Shown here one piece after another: positions 23,776 through 35,525 of a stretch of 64,000 nucleotides of DNA (positions are counted from its first letter, which is position 1; every line of letters begins with the position of its first letter). The stretch is taken from positions 34,089,201 to 34,153,200 of the forward strand of contig OW799235.1 in NCBI GenBank assembly GCA_941918925.1. Direction: 5' to 3'. The notes beneath the pieces are model-generated. The model searched no databases, was not told the origin of the DNA, and saw only the letters and a list, made by a program, of their open reading frames with translations. The position numbers and the translations under genes were made by a program. Source of the stretch: Phyto melanocephala (Eukaryota > Arthropoda > Insecta > Diptera > Rhinophoridae).

Positions 23776-24090
23776 AAGGCCATGACTGACTATCATATTT
23801 AGTCGTTCGATATGTCAAAAATTGTATGTGTGTTCAGAAAGTGTGATAGTGTGGACACAAAGTGCACATGTGTGACAGATTTTTTGACATGTGTGTCCGA
23901 TTTGATAATCTTTTGAAAATTTTCATAAAATAATAGAGTCTGTGCGATCAGAGTTGCTTTTTCTAAGCAAGTATGACAGTGTGGCATCCAATAACACATT
24001 TTGTTGCGATTTTTTCATGTAGGACAGAAAACTATCAGATTTTTATTTGACATAATCGCACGACTTTGTAGGATAGTCAGTCATGGCCTT
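23776..24090. mobile_element. MITE, 315 bp, perfect 19-bp TIRs
   Basis: AAGGCCATGACTGACTATC at 23776-23794 is the exact reverse complement of the right end at 24072-24090. The flanks TACCATTT and TACCAGCA share only their first five bases, so a decayed 8-bp duplication is possible but unproven. The interior is not recognisably coding. Confidence 0.8.
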
Positions 24091-27000
24091 TACCAGCAAT
24101 TTGCCATTTTTCATATTTCTCTCACGATTTATGACAAATATTTATATAGTTTTTTTCATTATTTCTTTAAACATTTGTATTTATGAATTCATTTCTAATT
24201 AATTCAACGCATACAATGCAGCGCTGAAACATTGTAACTGTAATTTAGTTTTTCTTTAAGAACTCTTTACCGACCACATGTTCAATGTTTATTTACTCTA
24301 GTAGAAGTTTATTTTTTTTTTAATTGTTGTATTTTGCAGCCACAACTTTAAAGTAACCGGTTATTGTTGTTGAAAGCTCTATTGTGTCTGCCACTCTATT
24401 TTTTTATCAACGAAACAATTTGGTTTTATTCTTTCGCTCATCGTTTTGTTTTTTGTGTATCTGTGAGATACAATTGTATATAGCAAAAGGCAGTAGTTTT
24501 ATTTAATAGCAGTGTTATTCGTTTACTCTACATTATGGCGTATACTGTTGATGAATTGTAGGCGTGATAGCTCTACATTAAAGCACTCTCTGATTAAATA
24601 TTGTTGCATATTAATATTCCTTACATCATTATTTGATTTTTTTTTGTTTTTCTAAATTAAGTTGTGTGATATATTTATATGTGGGTCAATTACTAAATTA
24701 CTAAAAATTACTAAAAAACTAAAAACGCAAAAAAATACTTAAAGTATTGTACAAAAAAAATTTGATTTGGTACCTTTTGTGCCTTTCATACACTATCGCT
24801 ATTCTAAATTCAAAAAGTATCATAGAAATGCGAAAAAGAACCTTTATGATAACATTCTCAGTTCATATTTTGTAGTTTCTCAAATGTAGAAAGTACGAAA
24901 ATGTTTCGCCATACTTATAAACATGGCATCTAATTTGTTATGCTTAATTTTGTATGAAGATATGTGTTAAGCCATATGATCTTGCTGGCCGATTCGTGAT
25001 TATTGCTCCGCTTTGGGAAAAATGTGATCACAAAATGCTTCTTTTAGTAGTCTATTGCGGTGAAGTGTTACTGGAAAATATCCTATCAAATTGGGTCTCA
25101 AAAGTTATAAAGAAAGTACAATTTCTGAAAAAGAACAAAAATTCAATGGTTTATGTGTCAAATCTATAATTTTTTTTGGATTGATAATAAATCGTAGAAT
25201 TTTGTTTCTCCAGATGCAGATGTTTTACTAACCGCCATATCCATGTCAAATTTAAACAAATTGCCATTGATGTACAGGCGTGAGTCCATTTATGATTAAA
25301 TGGCAAACCACTCTGAGTGCAAGTGATAAATAGGTGGCAAGATCTGCCATTAGTGTACAACTTAAAAATGTTTGGAAATCAAAATTTTAAAAACACCCAG
25401 TATATAAAAAATATTATTGATTTCAAAATGAGACCTGCATTCTATGTAATTTAAATAAAAATTCGACGAAAGTGAAAAAAAATTTCAGTCGTTTGTGTAT
25501 TTTCTGTTATTGCATAACATACAACATCACATTCAATATTTAAAATTTATGGCTCGATTATCGGTAGCACTCTTAACTCAGTTGCTTTGCCAAAAATGAT
25601 ATAATGGCTGTCAATTTCATTTGAAAATTTAAATTATATTGGTAACCGTGAAATTGTAGTTGCTAAACGTAAATGCAACTGAAGTTTGTTTGTAATCGAT
25701 AGTAGACCCACTTGTTTGAATACGAACCTTGTGGTAGCGTATCGTATACGAAATGTGTTTACAGTATATAACTGATGAACTTTTCAAAACTTTAATTTAA
25801 ATTAAAAAGCTCTTTAGAATCCAATTAGAACCGAATTTAATGTTATTAAAAAAAAATAACATTATATTTATAAAAGAAACAGAAAACTAGAACAAGAAAA
25901 AGAGAATTGTAAAAAATTTTTTTCTTAAGTTTTTTTTTTTAAATTGAGAAGAAGATTATTAAAACCTGACCAACAATAAAAGACGGCAACAAAAAAGCGT
26001 CATCTGTGTACGTATGCAGTTAGTTTGTATTTTTGTATAATTCAAACTGCATGTTTATATTAATTCATGTTGTTGTAATTGTTGTACAAATGTGGTAATT
26101 GATCAATCGATCACTGAAGTCATGTTTTGTTTTTTCATTATTTGGTTTTCATTTAAATAGTTGTGAAAAAAAAAAATTACAAAGAAAACAACTTAAACAA
26201 ATTCCATGACATATAAAATTAATTCATTACAACTGATCTTGCAACAAGAAAAAAATATGTATAAATACTATAAGTGAATAAAAATCACATATTTGATCAA
26301 AATAATAAAAAAAAACACTCTGTTGTAAGTCTTAATTCAATTTATTTATTTGGTGCATTCACAAGCAGTCCTAAGTGTCATATTGTCATAATCTCTTAAA
26401 ATTTTTAAAATGAATAAAAAGTATGTCACTATTTATTGTGAAATTTGTAATCTTGTTTAAAGTTTTGACACATAACGAAACTTGGGGCACCTTGTGAATT
26501 CACCAATTGTATTTGTAAATATGTTTACTTCGTTTGTCTTAAATGTTTTTCAATAGTCGATTGCTTTTTTTGTGTGGAATTTATTGTTGCTTTGTTGCAT
26601 TATCCATTCAAGTCTCTGTAGTATTAAAATTTTTCAATAGAATCAAGTGTTTGTCAATCCATTTGTAAATGATTTTCTAGTATTTTTACAATCAACAACA
26701 TTAAAAAATGTGTTTTATAAAGTTATAACAACAATGTGTTGTTTTGCTTTTCGCTAAAGATTTTTTTTCAATGAAGTGCTTAGGCATGAATTAAATTAAA
26801 TTAAAAAAAAGTAAAAATCGTGTTGTGTCTTGAGTTCTGCTGTATATATGCGATTTGAATATGAAATCAGTTCCTTAAAATTAAATTCAGAGTTCAATTT
26901 TATTGTTTTATAAAAGATTTTTAAGGTAAGCTTTTTCTAAGCACTTACTACATGTATTTGAAGTGTGATATAAACTTTTTTTTAAATTTATTTGAATTAA

Positions 27001-27155
27001 ACATTATTGTAGAATAAAATGATTTTTTATATTCCTGACGTTTTTTGAGATGAGATAATGCAAGTGTTGTAGTGGTTAAATAGATTTCTGTTTCACACTC
27101 ATTGTAGTGGGCAAATGAAATGAAAAATATATCGATAATTTCTTGTTTCGTTATA
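24091..27155. other. unassigned AT-rich DNA, about 3 kb
   Basis: The open frame at 24954-25169 has no recognisable domain or neighbour. Nothing else stands out. Confidence 0.4.
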
Positions 27156-27690
27156 GCATGTTCACACGGACATCAAATATCGAGGTTTGCTCTCTCATTC
27201 AAGGTTCGCGACCGAATCTTGATTAAATCTACAAGATTCGCCATACAAAATTTTGAGAGCGAATCTACCTGGTTCATTTTGAATCTTGTTGCGAATCTCG
27301 AAGAATTTACTATCATCTCTAATTTTGATAACAAAAAATCGCTAATTTATCTGTACTGGCTATTAAAAACAAAAATAAACAAAGGAAAACTAAAAAATAT
27401 TGTGTGCAAAAAATCATCGTGAAATAAAAAATATATGTTTAAAGTTTAAACATACATACGTATATGTATATTTAAATTAAAATGGAAAAAAGAGAAATAG
27501 TGAAACGTATTTTAAAGTGTAGAAGATGACTTCAATAAATCTCAGAAAAAACAAAAAGCCGCGTTAAGTAATTGAAAAAATAAAAAATAAAAATGTCAAA
27601 GTGAAACAAGAACTATCGTCTGAACGGCAGGGTTCGCATTTGAGATTCAGAGAGCGAACCACGAGATTCATATTGCCGTGTGAACATGGC
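27156..27690. mobile_element. MITE, 535 bp, ATGTTCACACGG ends
   Basis: Left end GCATGTTCACACGG mirrors the reverse complement of the right end, GCCATGTTCACACGG. Inner arms also match (CGAGGTTTGCTCTCT and CGTGGTTCGCTCTCT). TTATA occurs on both sides (27151-27155 and 27692-27696). A second, interrupted copy lies at about 28612-29115. A related end occurs at 55815. Confidence 0.75.
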
Positions 27691-27716
27691 ATTATACCTT
27701 ACTTTAAGTCTTGACG

Positions 27717-28003
27717 AGCCATCGATTTGTTTAGACTAGAACAAAACGTCGGCAGAACAAGAGTCAACAAATTGTTCATGTTCATTGATATGCAGAAAAC
27801 GTATAAAGAGTATCTTGTTGATAATTTTATGTGTCGTCGCTTTCTTTCATATTCAAAATGGCTTTTAATATCAGAAATCGTTGTTCGAAAAAATTTTCTG
27901 AAAACGCTGTTTGAACCAAAACAAAACATCGACAACAAAGGCCCACACCAGGCAAATTCATGTGAGCACAAAAAAATGTTCGTTGTTCAAACAAATCGAT
28001 TGC
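27717..28003. mobile_element. candidate MITE, about 290 bp
   Basis: CCATCGATTTGTTTAGAC near the left mirrors the reverse complement of the right, CAATCGATTTGTTTGAAC. A word like AACAAAACGTCGGC also recurs inside as AACAAAACATCGAC. Frames are open on both strands (about 90 residues each) without a recognisable domain, so I treat them as chance. No target duplication seen. Confidence 0.45.
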
Positions 28004-28611
28004 TGGTGTAGACCGTAGGTTTGGGCCTTCTTTTACTATCAGATTTATTTGTTCTATCTATGAAAAAATCCTGTGTCCATCACAAGTAAATATGCGTGAC
28101 CTGATATTGTTAGGTCTATCTGCTTTGGTAAAATTTTATAAAAATTTTCATAAAAGGAAAATTTCTATGCGATCAGAGTTGCATTTTGTAATGCATTTTA
28201 TAAGAAAACATTACTGTTCGATTTATTTGTTTAAAAATTTTGAATTGAAAAGCACAAATATTAAGAAAAATATACATATAAAATATATCGTTGGTCACAA
28301 GTAGAAAGCCCTAATCTCAAATAGTTGAACATTTTACAGGAGAACGTTTTTAGTGTCGGGGTGTATTTGTATGAAATGTATTAAAATCACTTAAAAAATA
28401 ATTTCTTAAAATATACAAATTAGAGCCTTTCTTCTTGTGACCATCGATATGTTTTTGCGTCTTTGAACGGCACCGACAAAAGATTCTGTTACGATTTTTT
28501 TTAGGTTGGAAAGAAATTTGCCAGCTTTGTCTGTGCATAATCGTATGATTATGACGGCAACTGTTATCAGCATGTGTGTTAATAGCATCTATGTATACAT
28601 AGCTATAAAAA

Positions 28612-29115
28612 TTGTTTGATGAAATAGTGAAATACAATTTAAAGTGTAGAAGAATTGAAACAAAACCAATCGTCTGAACACTAAAGGCAGAATTAGTTTA
28701 TACGTTCTGTGCCATTATCAATCAGCTGTTTTGTTCTGTTCAAGTGAAAATCTGTTTGTGGTTCCTTTTTCGTTCTGTTCTGCTGCGGAAACGTCTGTAG
28801 AAAATAGAATAGGTACCTTTATTTTAAAGGTGGCTGCAACAGAGATACTCTCTTTGCTTATAGATGGCACTACAAATTTAATTTTTTATGTATGGACTTT
28901 GATGAGAAAAAATATAATAAGTTCGTTTTTGTAAGATTACCTTGTAAATTAAGGCAGAGGAGCTTTTAAAGAAGAAGTAACTACAAAAATCAAACAACAG
29001 AATGGCCCGCCACAGAACGGCAATAGAAAGTAAAGACTACTGAAGCCTTAAGGTTCGAAAACGTGATTCAGAGAGCTAAACTAAGTAGTGGTTCATATTA
29101 CCGTGTGAATATGGC
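28612..29115. mobile_element. ATGTTCACACGG MITE, copy 2, interrupted
   Basis: 28612-28681 aligns with the right half of the 27156-27690 MITE (GAAATAGTGAAA, AAAGTGTAGAAG, TCGTCTGAAC). The alignment resumes at about 29049 (AAGGTTCGAAAACG, GATTCAGAGAGC, CCGTGTGAATATGGC). The 364-bp insertion at 28685-29048 separates the halves. The left half of the MITE is missing. Confidence 0.65.
28685..29048. mobile_element. nested MITE, 364 bp, TAA target duplication
   Basis: It lies inside the preceding MITE copy. TAA flanks both sides (28682-28684 and 29049-29051). The ends AGGCAGAATTAGT and AGGCTTCAGTAGT (reverse complement of right), followed by GTTCTGTG in both arms, are imperfect inverted repeats. A 3-bp TAA/TTA duplication suits PIF/Harbinger-type elements. 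The sequence either side rejoins into the MITE consensus when it is removed. Confidence 0.55.
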
Positions 29116-30889
29116 ACAAAACTAAATCAGTGTTACTTGAATATTGGATTATAAAAACTGCGAAACTTATTTTTTTTTTATTAAAATATAAAAACTTTTT
29201 AAGAATATAAGCAAGTACATATTAAAATTTCTGATCATTTCCTCAACAAATAAAATAATGAACATTTTAAAATATCTTTAAAATTAAAATCATCATTAAT
29301 TTGCAATTTAACTCAGAGCTTAAATATATCACATGTAATCACATATGTATTTTACTTACTTACAATAAAATTTGTTTAATAGAGCATTCGTACGGGTATT
29401 TACTAAATTAAAGAAATAACTGTGTAAGCACTACTAAAAATATTGCCCACAAGATACATACAAATAAATGTAAATGTGAGGTTGATCAGTTACTGAAATC
29501 TAACAAACTAATCAAATTCCATTTTCTACGATTGTTTGTACAGAGCATACTGATTTTGAATGGTGCAGATTTTAAATATAAACTTTAATACATTTGTAGG
29601 GCAAAATAATAAATAAAAAATCAAATTGCACAACAATACATTGCGATGGTTAATTAAAATTCAGCTGCCATACTTTAATGATCTCATATCTGTTGACATA
29701 AAATAAATATCTAATTCACCTGTTTCATGGTAAATGCATGTCTACATATAAAACATACACATATTTCTTTTGCGAATTTTTCCATTTAATCATATTGTAA
29801 CAATATCGGATCGCAAACAAGAAAAATAAATATTTTACGTTTTTCCTTTCTTAATTCTATTATTCTTTGGTTTTACATAAAAACTAAATTGAATAAAATA
29901 CAATACTTTATAAATATGTTAAATACTTTAATACTTTTTATTTAAAAAAGTATGTAACTATTTATTTATGTATGTATAAATGTATGCCACCAATATAAGT
30001 ATATAAGCAAATGTTAACTGTACTAACAATATTGGTGGGTTAGTAAATTAGGATTTCCCTATAAAATTAAATTTTCTAAAAATATATTACAAGTATTTAC
30101 GGTTTTTTGAAGACAATTTAAGGACACGTTTGCTACTATTTGTAGATACATATGAAATGCCTGTAGGGATATTCGTACAAAATTTTAAACAAATCGGTCA
30201 TTAATCGGCAATCATTTTTTTTCTGGCCTTAACATGGTGTAATTATATAAGGTTATAAGAATTCGGAGAGGTTTTTTCGATACATTTTTTTTTTATATAA
30301 AGTTGACAATCGTAAATTACAGGAGAAGATAGAGAATGTTTGAAATTGTAACATTTTTGATTAGAATATATTAAGAGTAGACACCTGCCCGATCCGTTAT
30401 TAAAGTTAATTTTTGCAAACCACCTAGTTCGTTCAATATGCAAACCACATTAAAATTGCGTTGCTGTTCGAAGAAATAATTAACTAGATTGTTGGTTATA
30501 ATGAAGTAAAGTAACCGAATGACCTAACCCTAGTTCAGAGCTAAAGGAATAAGTTGTTTCAGTTATCTCAATCTATTAATTCGAAAACAAAAGAGTAAAT
30601 TCGACCTTCAATAAATATGCAATTTAAATGCAGCAGTATGTTTGTAAAAGTACAGAAAAATTACGCTTTTTAAAAGTTCCCTGAAACATATATTCACAAA
30701 AGATATATCATCTCTAGACTAAAGAGTTTGATTGATAGCAAATCTAAAATGCTATGAACATGTAATGCGAACAGAGTTTTAAGACGTGTCACTGTTTAGT
30801 GCGTATTTTAGAACATACTTATTTGCAAAAAAGCTGATCAATCAGTAGCAGTGTTCGATTTTCCAACATGAAAGCAGATTTATTTTAGC
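29116..30889. other. mostly unassigned; DINE-like scrap near 30095-30240
   Basis: GGGATATTCGTACAAAATTT followed by AAATCGGTCATTAATCGG resembles the internal part of the 48.9-kb DINE-1-like copy. The rest holds nothing I recognise. Confidence 0.4.
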
Positions 30890-31345
30890 CTTATTGGATA
30901 GTAAATGGTCCGCCAAATAACTTTTTTTTTGAAAATGCTATAAAAAGAGTGTAGCTTCGGCTGTGTGACACGTAGCGCCGTCCTGTTAAAACTAAATGTT
31001 GCCAATATCCTCCTCTTAATTTTTTGTGAGCAAAAATTCGTTCAACATGGCCCGATAACGATCGCCATTGACTACGGCCACTCCTTGCTCATTTTCGAAG
31101 AAAAATGGCCCAATTATGCCTCTGGACCAAAATCCCCACCAAACAGTGACTCGTTTTGGGTGTATCGGCTTTTCAATGTATGCGTGCGAGTTTTCTGTTC
31201 CCCAAATGCGACAATTCTGCTTGTTTGCATACCCGCCAAAATCAAAATGAGCTTCATCTGAAAAGATGATTTTTTTGGCAAAATCGGCGAAAGTAATGTC
31301 GCAATATTTCCCAGCGTTGTTTAAGCGTATACACAACCATATTCG
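30890..31345 (-). pseudogene. Tc3-like/mariner transposase relic, catalytic core
   Basis: From 31336 the minus strand reads ITFADFAKKIIFSDEAHFDF, then GYANKQNCRIWGTENSHAYI, EKPIHPKRVTVWWGFWSRGI, IGPFFFENEQG and VVNGDRYRAMLNEFLL. A second block QDGATCHTAEATL follows near 30960 after a frame change. The family has its first catalytic Asp in FSDEAHF and its second in the QQDGATCHTA block, and both are present. The DNA-binding domain, the final D/E block and TIRs are not identified, so this is a fragment. The surviving open stretch is about 106 residues against roughly 340 for a full protein. Confidence 0.85.
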
Positions 31346-32118
31346 TTCAGCAGAAGGATAAAACTAATTATCTCTCAGATCAGACATGAGCTAAGTGTTA
31401 TCATTCACGAAATTAGCACTAGTTGAAAAAAAACGTTAGATGGCGGACCCATAAATCTAAAATCCTTTATTTTTTCAGAACTTTATATATATTACCATTT
31501 ATTTTGCCAAAAGTCCCACTGTGCATTGTAAATTGTATCTTAAATTACATATGTATGTTTAAGATTCATATCTTTATTTGTTTTATTTTTTCCTTTTCTT
31601 TTTAACAAACTTTTTCCTGGTTCCATTTTATACATTTTCCGCCAATTGTATGCCAACTTTGTAGATTCAAAGATTTGATAGTGTAAATGTTGTTGCTGTT
31701 TTTTACAATTTCTGTATTTCTTTAGTATTCGTCTAATTGGAGTTTTGTTGAAAATATCAAAAATAATTATTTCTAATTGGAACAATTAGCATCAAAGTGA
31801 GTGCTATTAAATTTCAACGCAATCAAATCGTATTGAATGGTGAAGGAATAGGTGAAAATGTTTGGCATGAAATGAATGAGGGTATAATTTAAATCAATCA
31901 ATTACTCTAATTTGTATGCAAATTTGTTTATTATTGGGAATTTTTGTTAAGATTAGAAGAGTACTAGTGTGCCACGTTCATCGAATTTTTTTCTTTAGAT
32001 AAAGAGTTGATCGCCCATTTTCAGTAAAAAAAAAAATTATCGATAAAATTGCACAACTGAGACGTGTTCTGTAAAAAATGTGTAGAGTTGTTAATATTTG
32101 ATATTTGTTTTATAAAAT
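31346..32118. other. unassigned AT-rich DNA
   Basis: No gene or element recognised. The frames here are lysine- and phenylalanine-rich by composition. Confidence 0.4.
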
Positions 32119-32630
32119 ACTAGCTAATACCCGGTGTGCTTCGCCACCCCAAATTTTAGTATTTAATTCATATGGCAGGTGCCACGCCCACTATTGTTAA
32201 TGCACCCAGTTTTTCCATAAATGTTTATTTGAATATCAAAGTTGCTTTTGCAAATTTTAGTACTCTAATCGATATCGTTTTCCAGATATACGAATTTTAG
32301 TATTTAATTCATATGGTAGGTGCCACGCCCACTATTGATAATGCACCCATTTTTTACCCAAATGTTCGTGTAGATGTCAAAGTTTACCGTACTTAGTTTG
32401 AAGTCTCTAGATGCATTAACTTTCGTTATATAATATTTAATATTTATCCTTTAATAGGGCGTGACACCCCACCCACTTACAATTCCAAACTAAAATATAG
32501 CCTATAGTTCCTTCCAGACATACAGAAAGATTCTGTGAAAATTTCAAGGAAATCGGTCCAGCCGTTTAACCGTCTATAAAGCACAAACAAACATACAAAC
32601 ACACATTGATTTTTATATACATATATAGAT
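32119..32630 (+). repeat. ACTAGC-ended repeat, 141-bp-core subfamily, copy 1
   Basis: It starts ACTAGCTAATACCCGGTGTG and ends TATATATAGAT. Two tandem units 141 bp apart each contain GGTGCCACGCCCACTATTG. Close to the end is AAATCGGTCCAG, then ACAAACATACAAACACACA. Start, end and core match the copy at 53581-54315. It is non-coding, and the class of mobile element is not settled. Confidence 0.75.
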
Positions 32631-33289
32631 AAACTTAAAATTGTTGAAAATTATTGGAAAATAATTTTTTTTTCAAATATATCTTAAATAATTTTTTATA
32701 AATATCGTAATAACAATAAAACTAGAAACGATTAAATATGATTAGATTTTTTTTTTAATTTGTTCTGGACAAAACTTTTCACTGAGTATTTTAACAGCAC
32801 GATTTAATCATTTTGAAAACTGAAACCTGCCCTATAAAGTATCATATATTTACACTCTTCTAGACTTGTTCAGAAGTCTTTGTGCAACCGATTCATTAAT
32901 CTCCATTTATAATTGTTTCAGCAATGTTTTCTTTTATCTATAAATTTCGTTAAAAGGAAACACAACATGTTATGAGATGGCAACTTAGTTCAACTTTGTC
33001 CGGACAAAAATTAAGTTTTAATGAATTTAAGATATAAATTGCTCAAACAAAAGCATTTCTCTCTGTTTTCCTTTCAAGAAGATAGATGCCAAAATACAGA
33101 CAAAAACATTGTCCGAAATACATGTCCGAATTCAGCTTAAGGGGACGAGACATGATCAAAATTCTCATAAAGCCTTTTAAAAGGATTATAAAAATTTTGT
33201 TATGTGTTACACCGAAAAATTAAAAAAAAAATCTATCAAGCATCGTCGGTGTAACACGTATTAACACATGTAACACATACAAAAGTAAG
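32631..33289. other. unassigned AT-rich DNA with a small hairpin
   Basis: TGTTACACCGA and its reverse complement TCGGTGTAACA lie about 33 bp apart near 33205-33255. Nothing else recognised. Confidence 0.4.
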
Positions 33290-33455
33290 TACACATATTA
33301 CCAACAAACAATAATTTGCTTTAGAAAGAGCAAAGATTGTCGATTTCATTCATAATATGTTAGCTGCATGATACTTTAATTAAATATTATAATGATAACT
33401 GGCAAACATTATATGTTTTAACCTCAATCATAGTATGATGCTCTTTGAATACTTT
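33290..33455 (-). repeat. partial copy of the CACGCAAAG MITE
   Basis: The reverse complement reads AAAGAGCATCATACTATGAT, CCAGTTATCATTATAAT and GAAATCGACAATCTTTGCT in the same order as 9870-10015 of the 9837-10745 MITE. Both ends are missing. Confidence 0.6.
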
Positions 33456-34005
33456 GCATTAGTATCTTAATTCTCCTTGGTAGTTTGGCAAACGTATTAG
33501 AAGTGATGCAAGGCCAAGCTATTGTGGAGATATAATTATAATCAATCAATTATAATGATTATAATTATGGGGATATGGGATAAAAGAAAAGAGAATTGTT
33601 ATATATTTTTCTTTTATGAGCAAGGGTAAGAAACGGGATGCTTACCTTATTAATAAAGTATCAGCCTAATTAATAAATCGTTGTGTTGGTAACAATTTTG
33701 AATTTTATTTTTTATTCCATGTATAGTGATTGGTATAAAGATTCAATAGTGAGTGAGGTATTCATTTTCGTTAAGGTTTATAAAGACTTTAATTTTGTAT
33801 TCAATTTATTTTCGGGCAAAATCTTCTTAAGTGTTACCATAATTAATTCATTTCTTAAATTAAATTTTTTCGTAAATTTAAATGTTTTTTATTATTTAAA
33901 TTTTGTGTGTCCAAAAGTAGTTTGGACATGGCGCCGGCCTTGACGTTAGGCAATTTATTGTAGGTTATCATTAACACACAGAACGTGAACTAAGGATTTA
34001 ATGGC
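33456..34005. other. unassigned; palindrome near 33911-33929
   Basis: TGTCCAAAA/TTTGGACA forms a small hairpin next to ATGGCGCCGGCC, which is unusually GC-rich for this window. It might be part of an LTR boundary, but no matching LTR was found. Confidence 0.35.
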
Positions 34006-34445
34006 TTATACAATTGTTTTGGTGTCAGGTGCTGTGTTTACATACGTATGCTGACTTGCTGAAATGTTTGATGTTCGGTTAGCTCTTGTTGACCGCCGTG
34101 TTGATTGTTGCGCGGCTGGACGTTGTCGACGATTTTCTGATGTATTTGGATGGTTTCGATGTTTATGTGGATGTAATAATGTGTGATGGAACCTGTCGCA
34201 TTTTCTACAGGTATCCATAGAGGTACATCCTCGTAGATCATGTGTCTTAGCGAGACAGTTTACACAATATCGATACCTTTCCACTGCCTCCTCTCTTCTT
34301 TTTATTGTCATCTTAAGAAATCTTTTACAAAACCTCAAAGAATGGAACCGTTTACATGGCATGCACCTGTAAGTCTCTGGATCTTTGCAAGAGATACGAG
34401 AGTTGCGTCGATTAGGTCTTGAACGTGTAGTTTTGAGTCTGTGGT
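34006..34445 (-). pseudogene. gag-type zinc-knuckle fragment (BEL/Pao-like)
   Basis: The minus strand reads CKDPETYRCMPCKRFHSLRF, then CKRFLKMTIKRREEAVERY, RYCVNCLAKTHDLRGC, TSMDTCRKCDRFHHTLLH and a basic Gln/Arg/Thr-rich tail to the stop at 34006. Paired CxxC motifs ending in HHTLLH are typical of zinc-binding regions in BEL/Pao retrotransposons. Upstream of about 34445 the frame is lost. It lies downstream of the integrase fragment on the same strand, the opposite of the gag-pol order, so the pieces come from different insertions or a rearrangement. Residues shown are from sequence; the family is inferred. Confidence 0.65.
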
Positions 34446-34674
34446 TACTTCTGGTGTAAGAAGAAAAAGAGATAAGTTAATATATGATAACAAATTGATG
34501 ATAAATGGTGTGAAATTTATATGAGGTAGTATGAAAAATGTAGTGTATAAAATAAGGTAATGATTGATAAGAGCTACGTGTATTTTATAGATATATATAA
34601 GAATGAAAACTAAGGGGATATACATAAATTAAGACGGTAACTAAAGTGAGAATGAGTAGATTTATTTTCCTGGT

Positions 34675-35525
34675 CTACCAAGTGTTCTCATTATTCATAA
34701 AGGATAGGTAACAAAGTTTCGCAATTGGTCTTGTAATCACACCCGTTGGTACACGTATGTCCGCGACGCGTACTTTCTCATCCATACATGGGTAAGTTTT
34801 TTCAATTCTTCCCAAGCGCCACTCATAAGGTGGTAACAAATCATCTATAATGACCACCATGTCTCCGACTTGAATATTGGAAGCAGTGTTCTGCCATTTT
34901 TAGCGCTTGTGCAATGATTTTAGGTAATCTTCTTTCCATCGAACAGACAATTGATGGTGGATTACCTTCCACTTTTCCCATCTGTTAATAACCGACATAT
35001 TTTGGGAATCTTGCTCTGGGAATGCCATTAAAGGGATTCCTCTTAAAAAATGTCCAGGAGTTAATGCTGTGATATCCGAAGGGTCTTCTGATAATGTTGA
35101 GATTGGTCGAGAGTTTAATATACCTTCGATTCGAGCTAATATAGTGGAGACTTTTTCGAAGGTAAATCGTTGAGCACCAGCAACTCGTTTCCAATGAAAT
35201 TTGAAACTCTTTACAGCAGCTTCCCACAAGCCACCCATATGTGGAGCATGCGGTGGTATGAATTTTCACTCAAACACATGTGTGATATATTTTTGAGATA
35301 CTTCTTGAGATACACCTTTTATGAATGAGGTAAATTCTTGTTCAAGTGTTCTACTTGCGCCCAAGAAATTTCTACCATTGTCAGTATCTACCTTTTGAGG
35401 CAGTCCTCGCCTCCCAACGAAGCGATCAAATGCTGACTGAAATGCTAAAGAGGATAAATCTGAACGGGGTTCTAAATGTATCGCTTTCGTGCTAAAGCAA
35501 ACGAAAACACTTACATACCACTGTT
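34675..35525 (-). pseudogene. BEL/Pao integrase C-terminal half
   Basis: From 35520 downward the minus strand reads CFSTKAIHLEPRSDLSSLAF, VDTDNGRNFLGASRTLEQEF (second catalytic Asp), IPPHAPHMGGLWEAAVKSFK (catalytic Glu) and ILNSRPISTLSEDPSDITAL. TPGHFLRGIPL and WEKWKVIHHQLSVRWKEDYL follow. A last block VVIIDDLLPPYEWRLGRIEK ends at VITRPIAKLCYLS near 34695. This matches the BEL/Pao integrase order. The first catalytic Asp and everything N-terminal, including RT, is absent, and there are a stop (before KFIPPH) and a frame break near 34900. No LTRs were found. It is inactive. Confidence 0.85.

Noticed and set aside
24954..25169. 71-codon frame starting MKICVKPYDLAGRF
   Set aside because: No domain, motif or codon signal recognised. 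It may deserve a search but cannot be called.
27727..28011. Frames of about 90 codons open on both strands
   Set aside because: They lie inside a candidate MITE, and open frames on both strands suggest chance.
33905..33960. Possible LTR end and primer-binding site (TTTGGACA then TGGCGCCGG)
   Set aside because: No second LTR was found, and the nearby retroelement pieces lie on the opposite strand.
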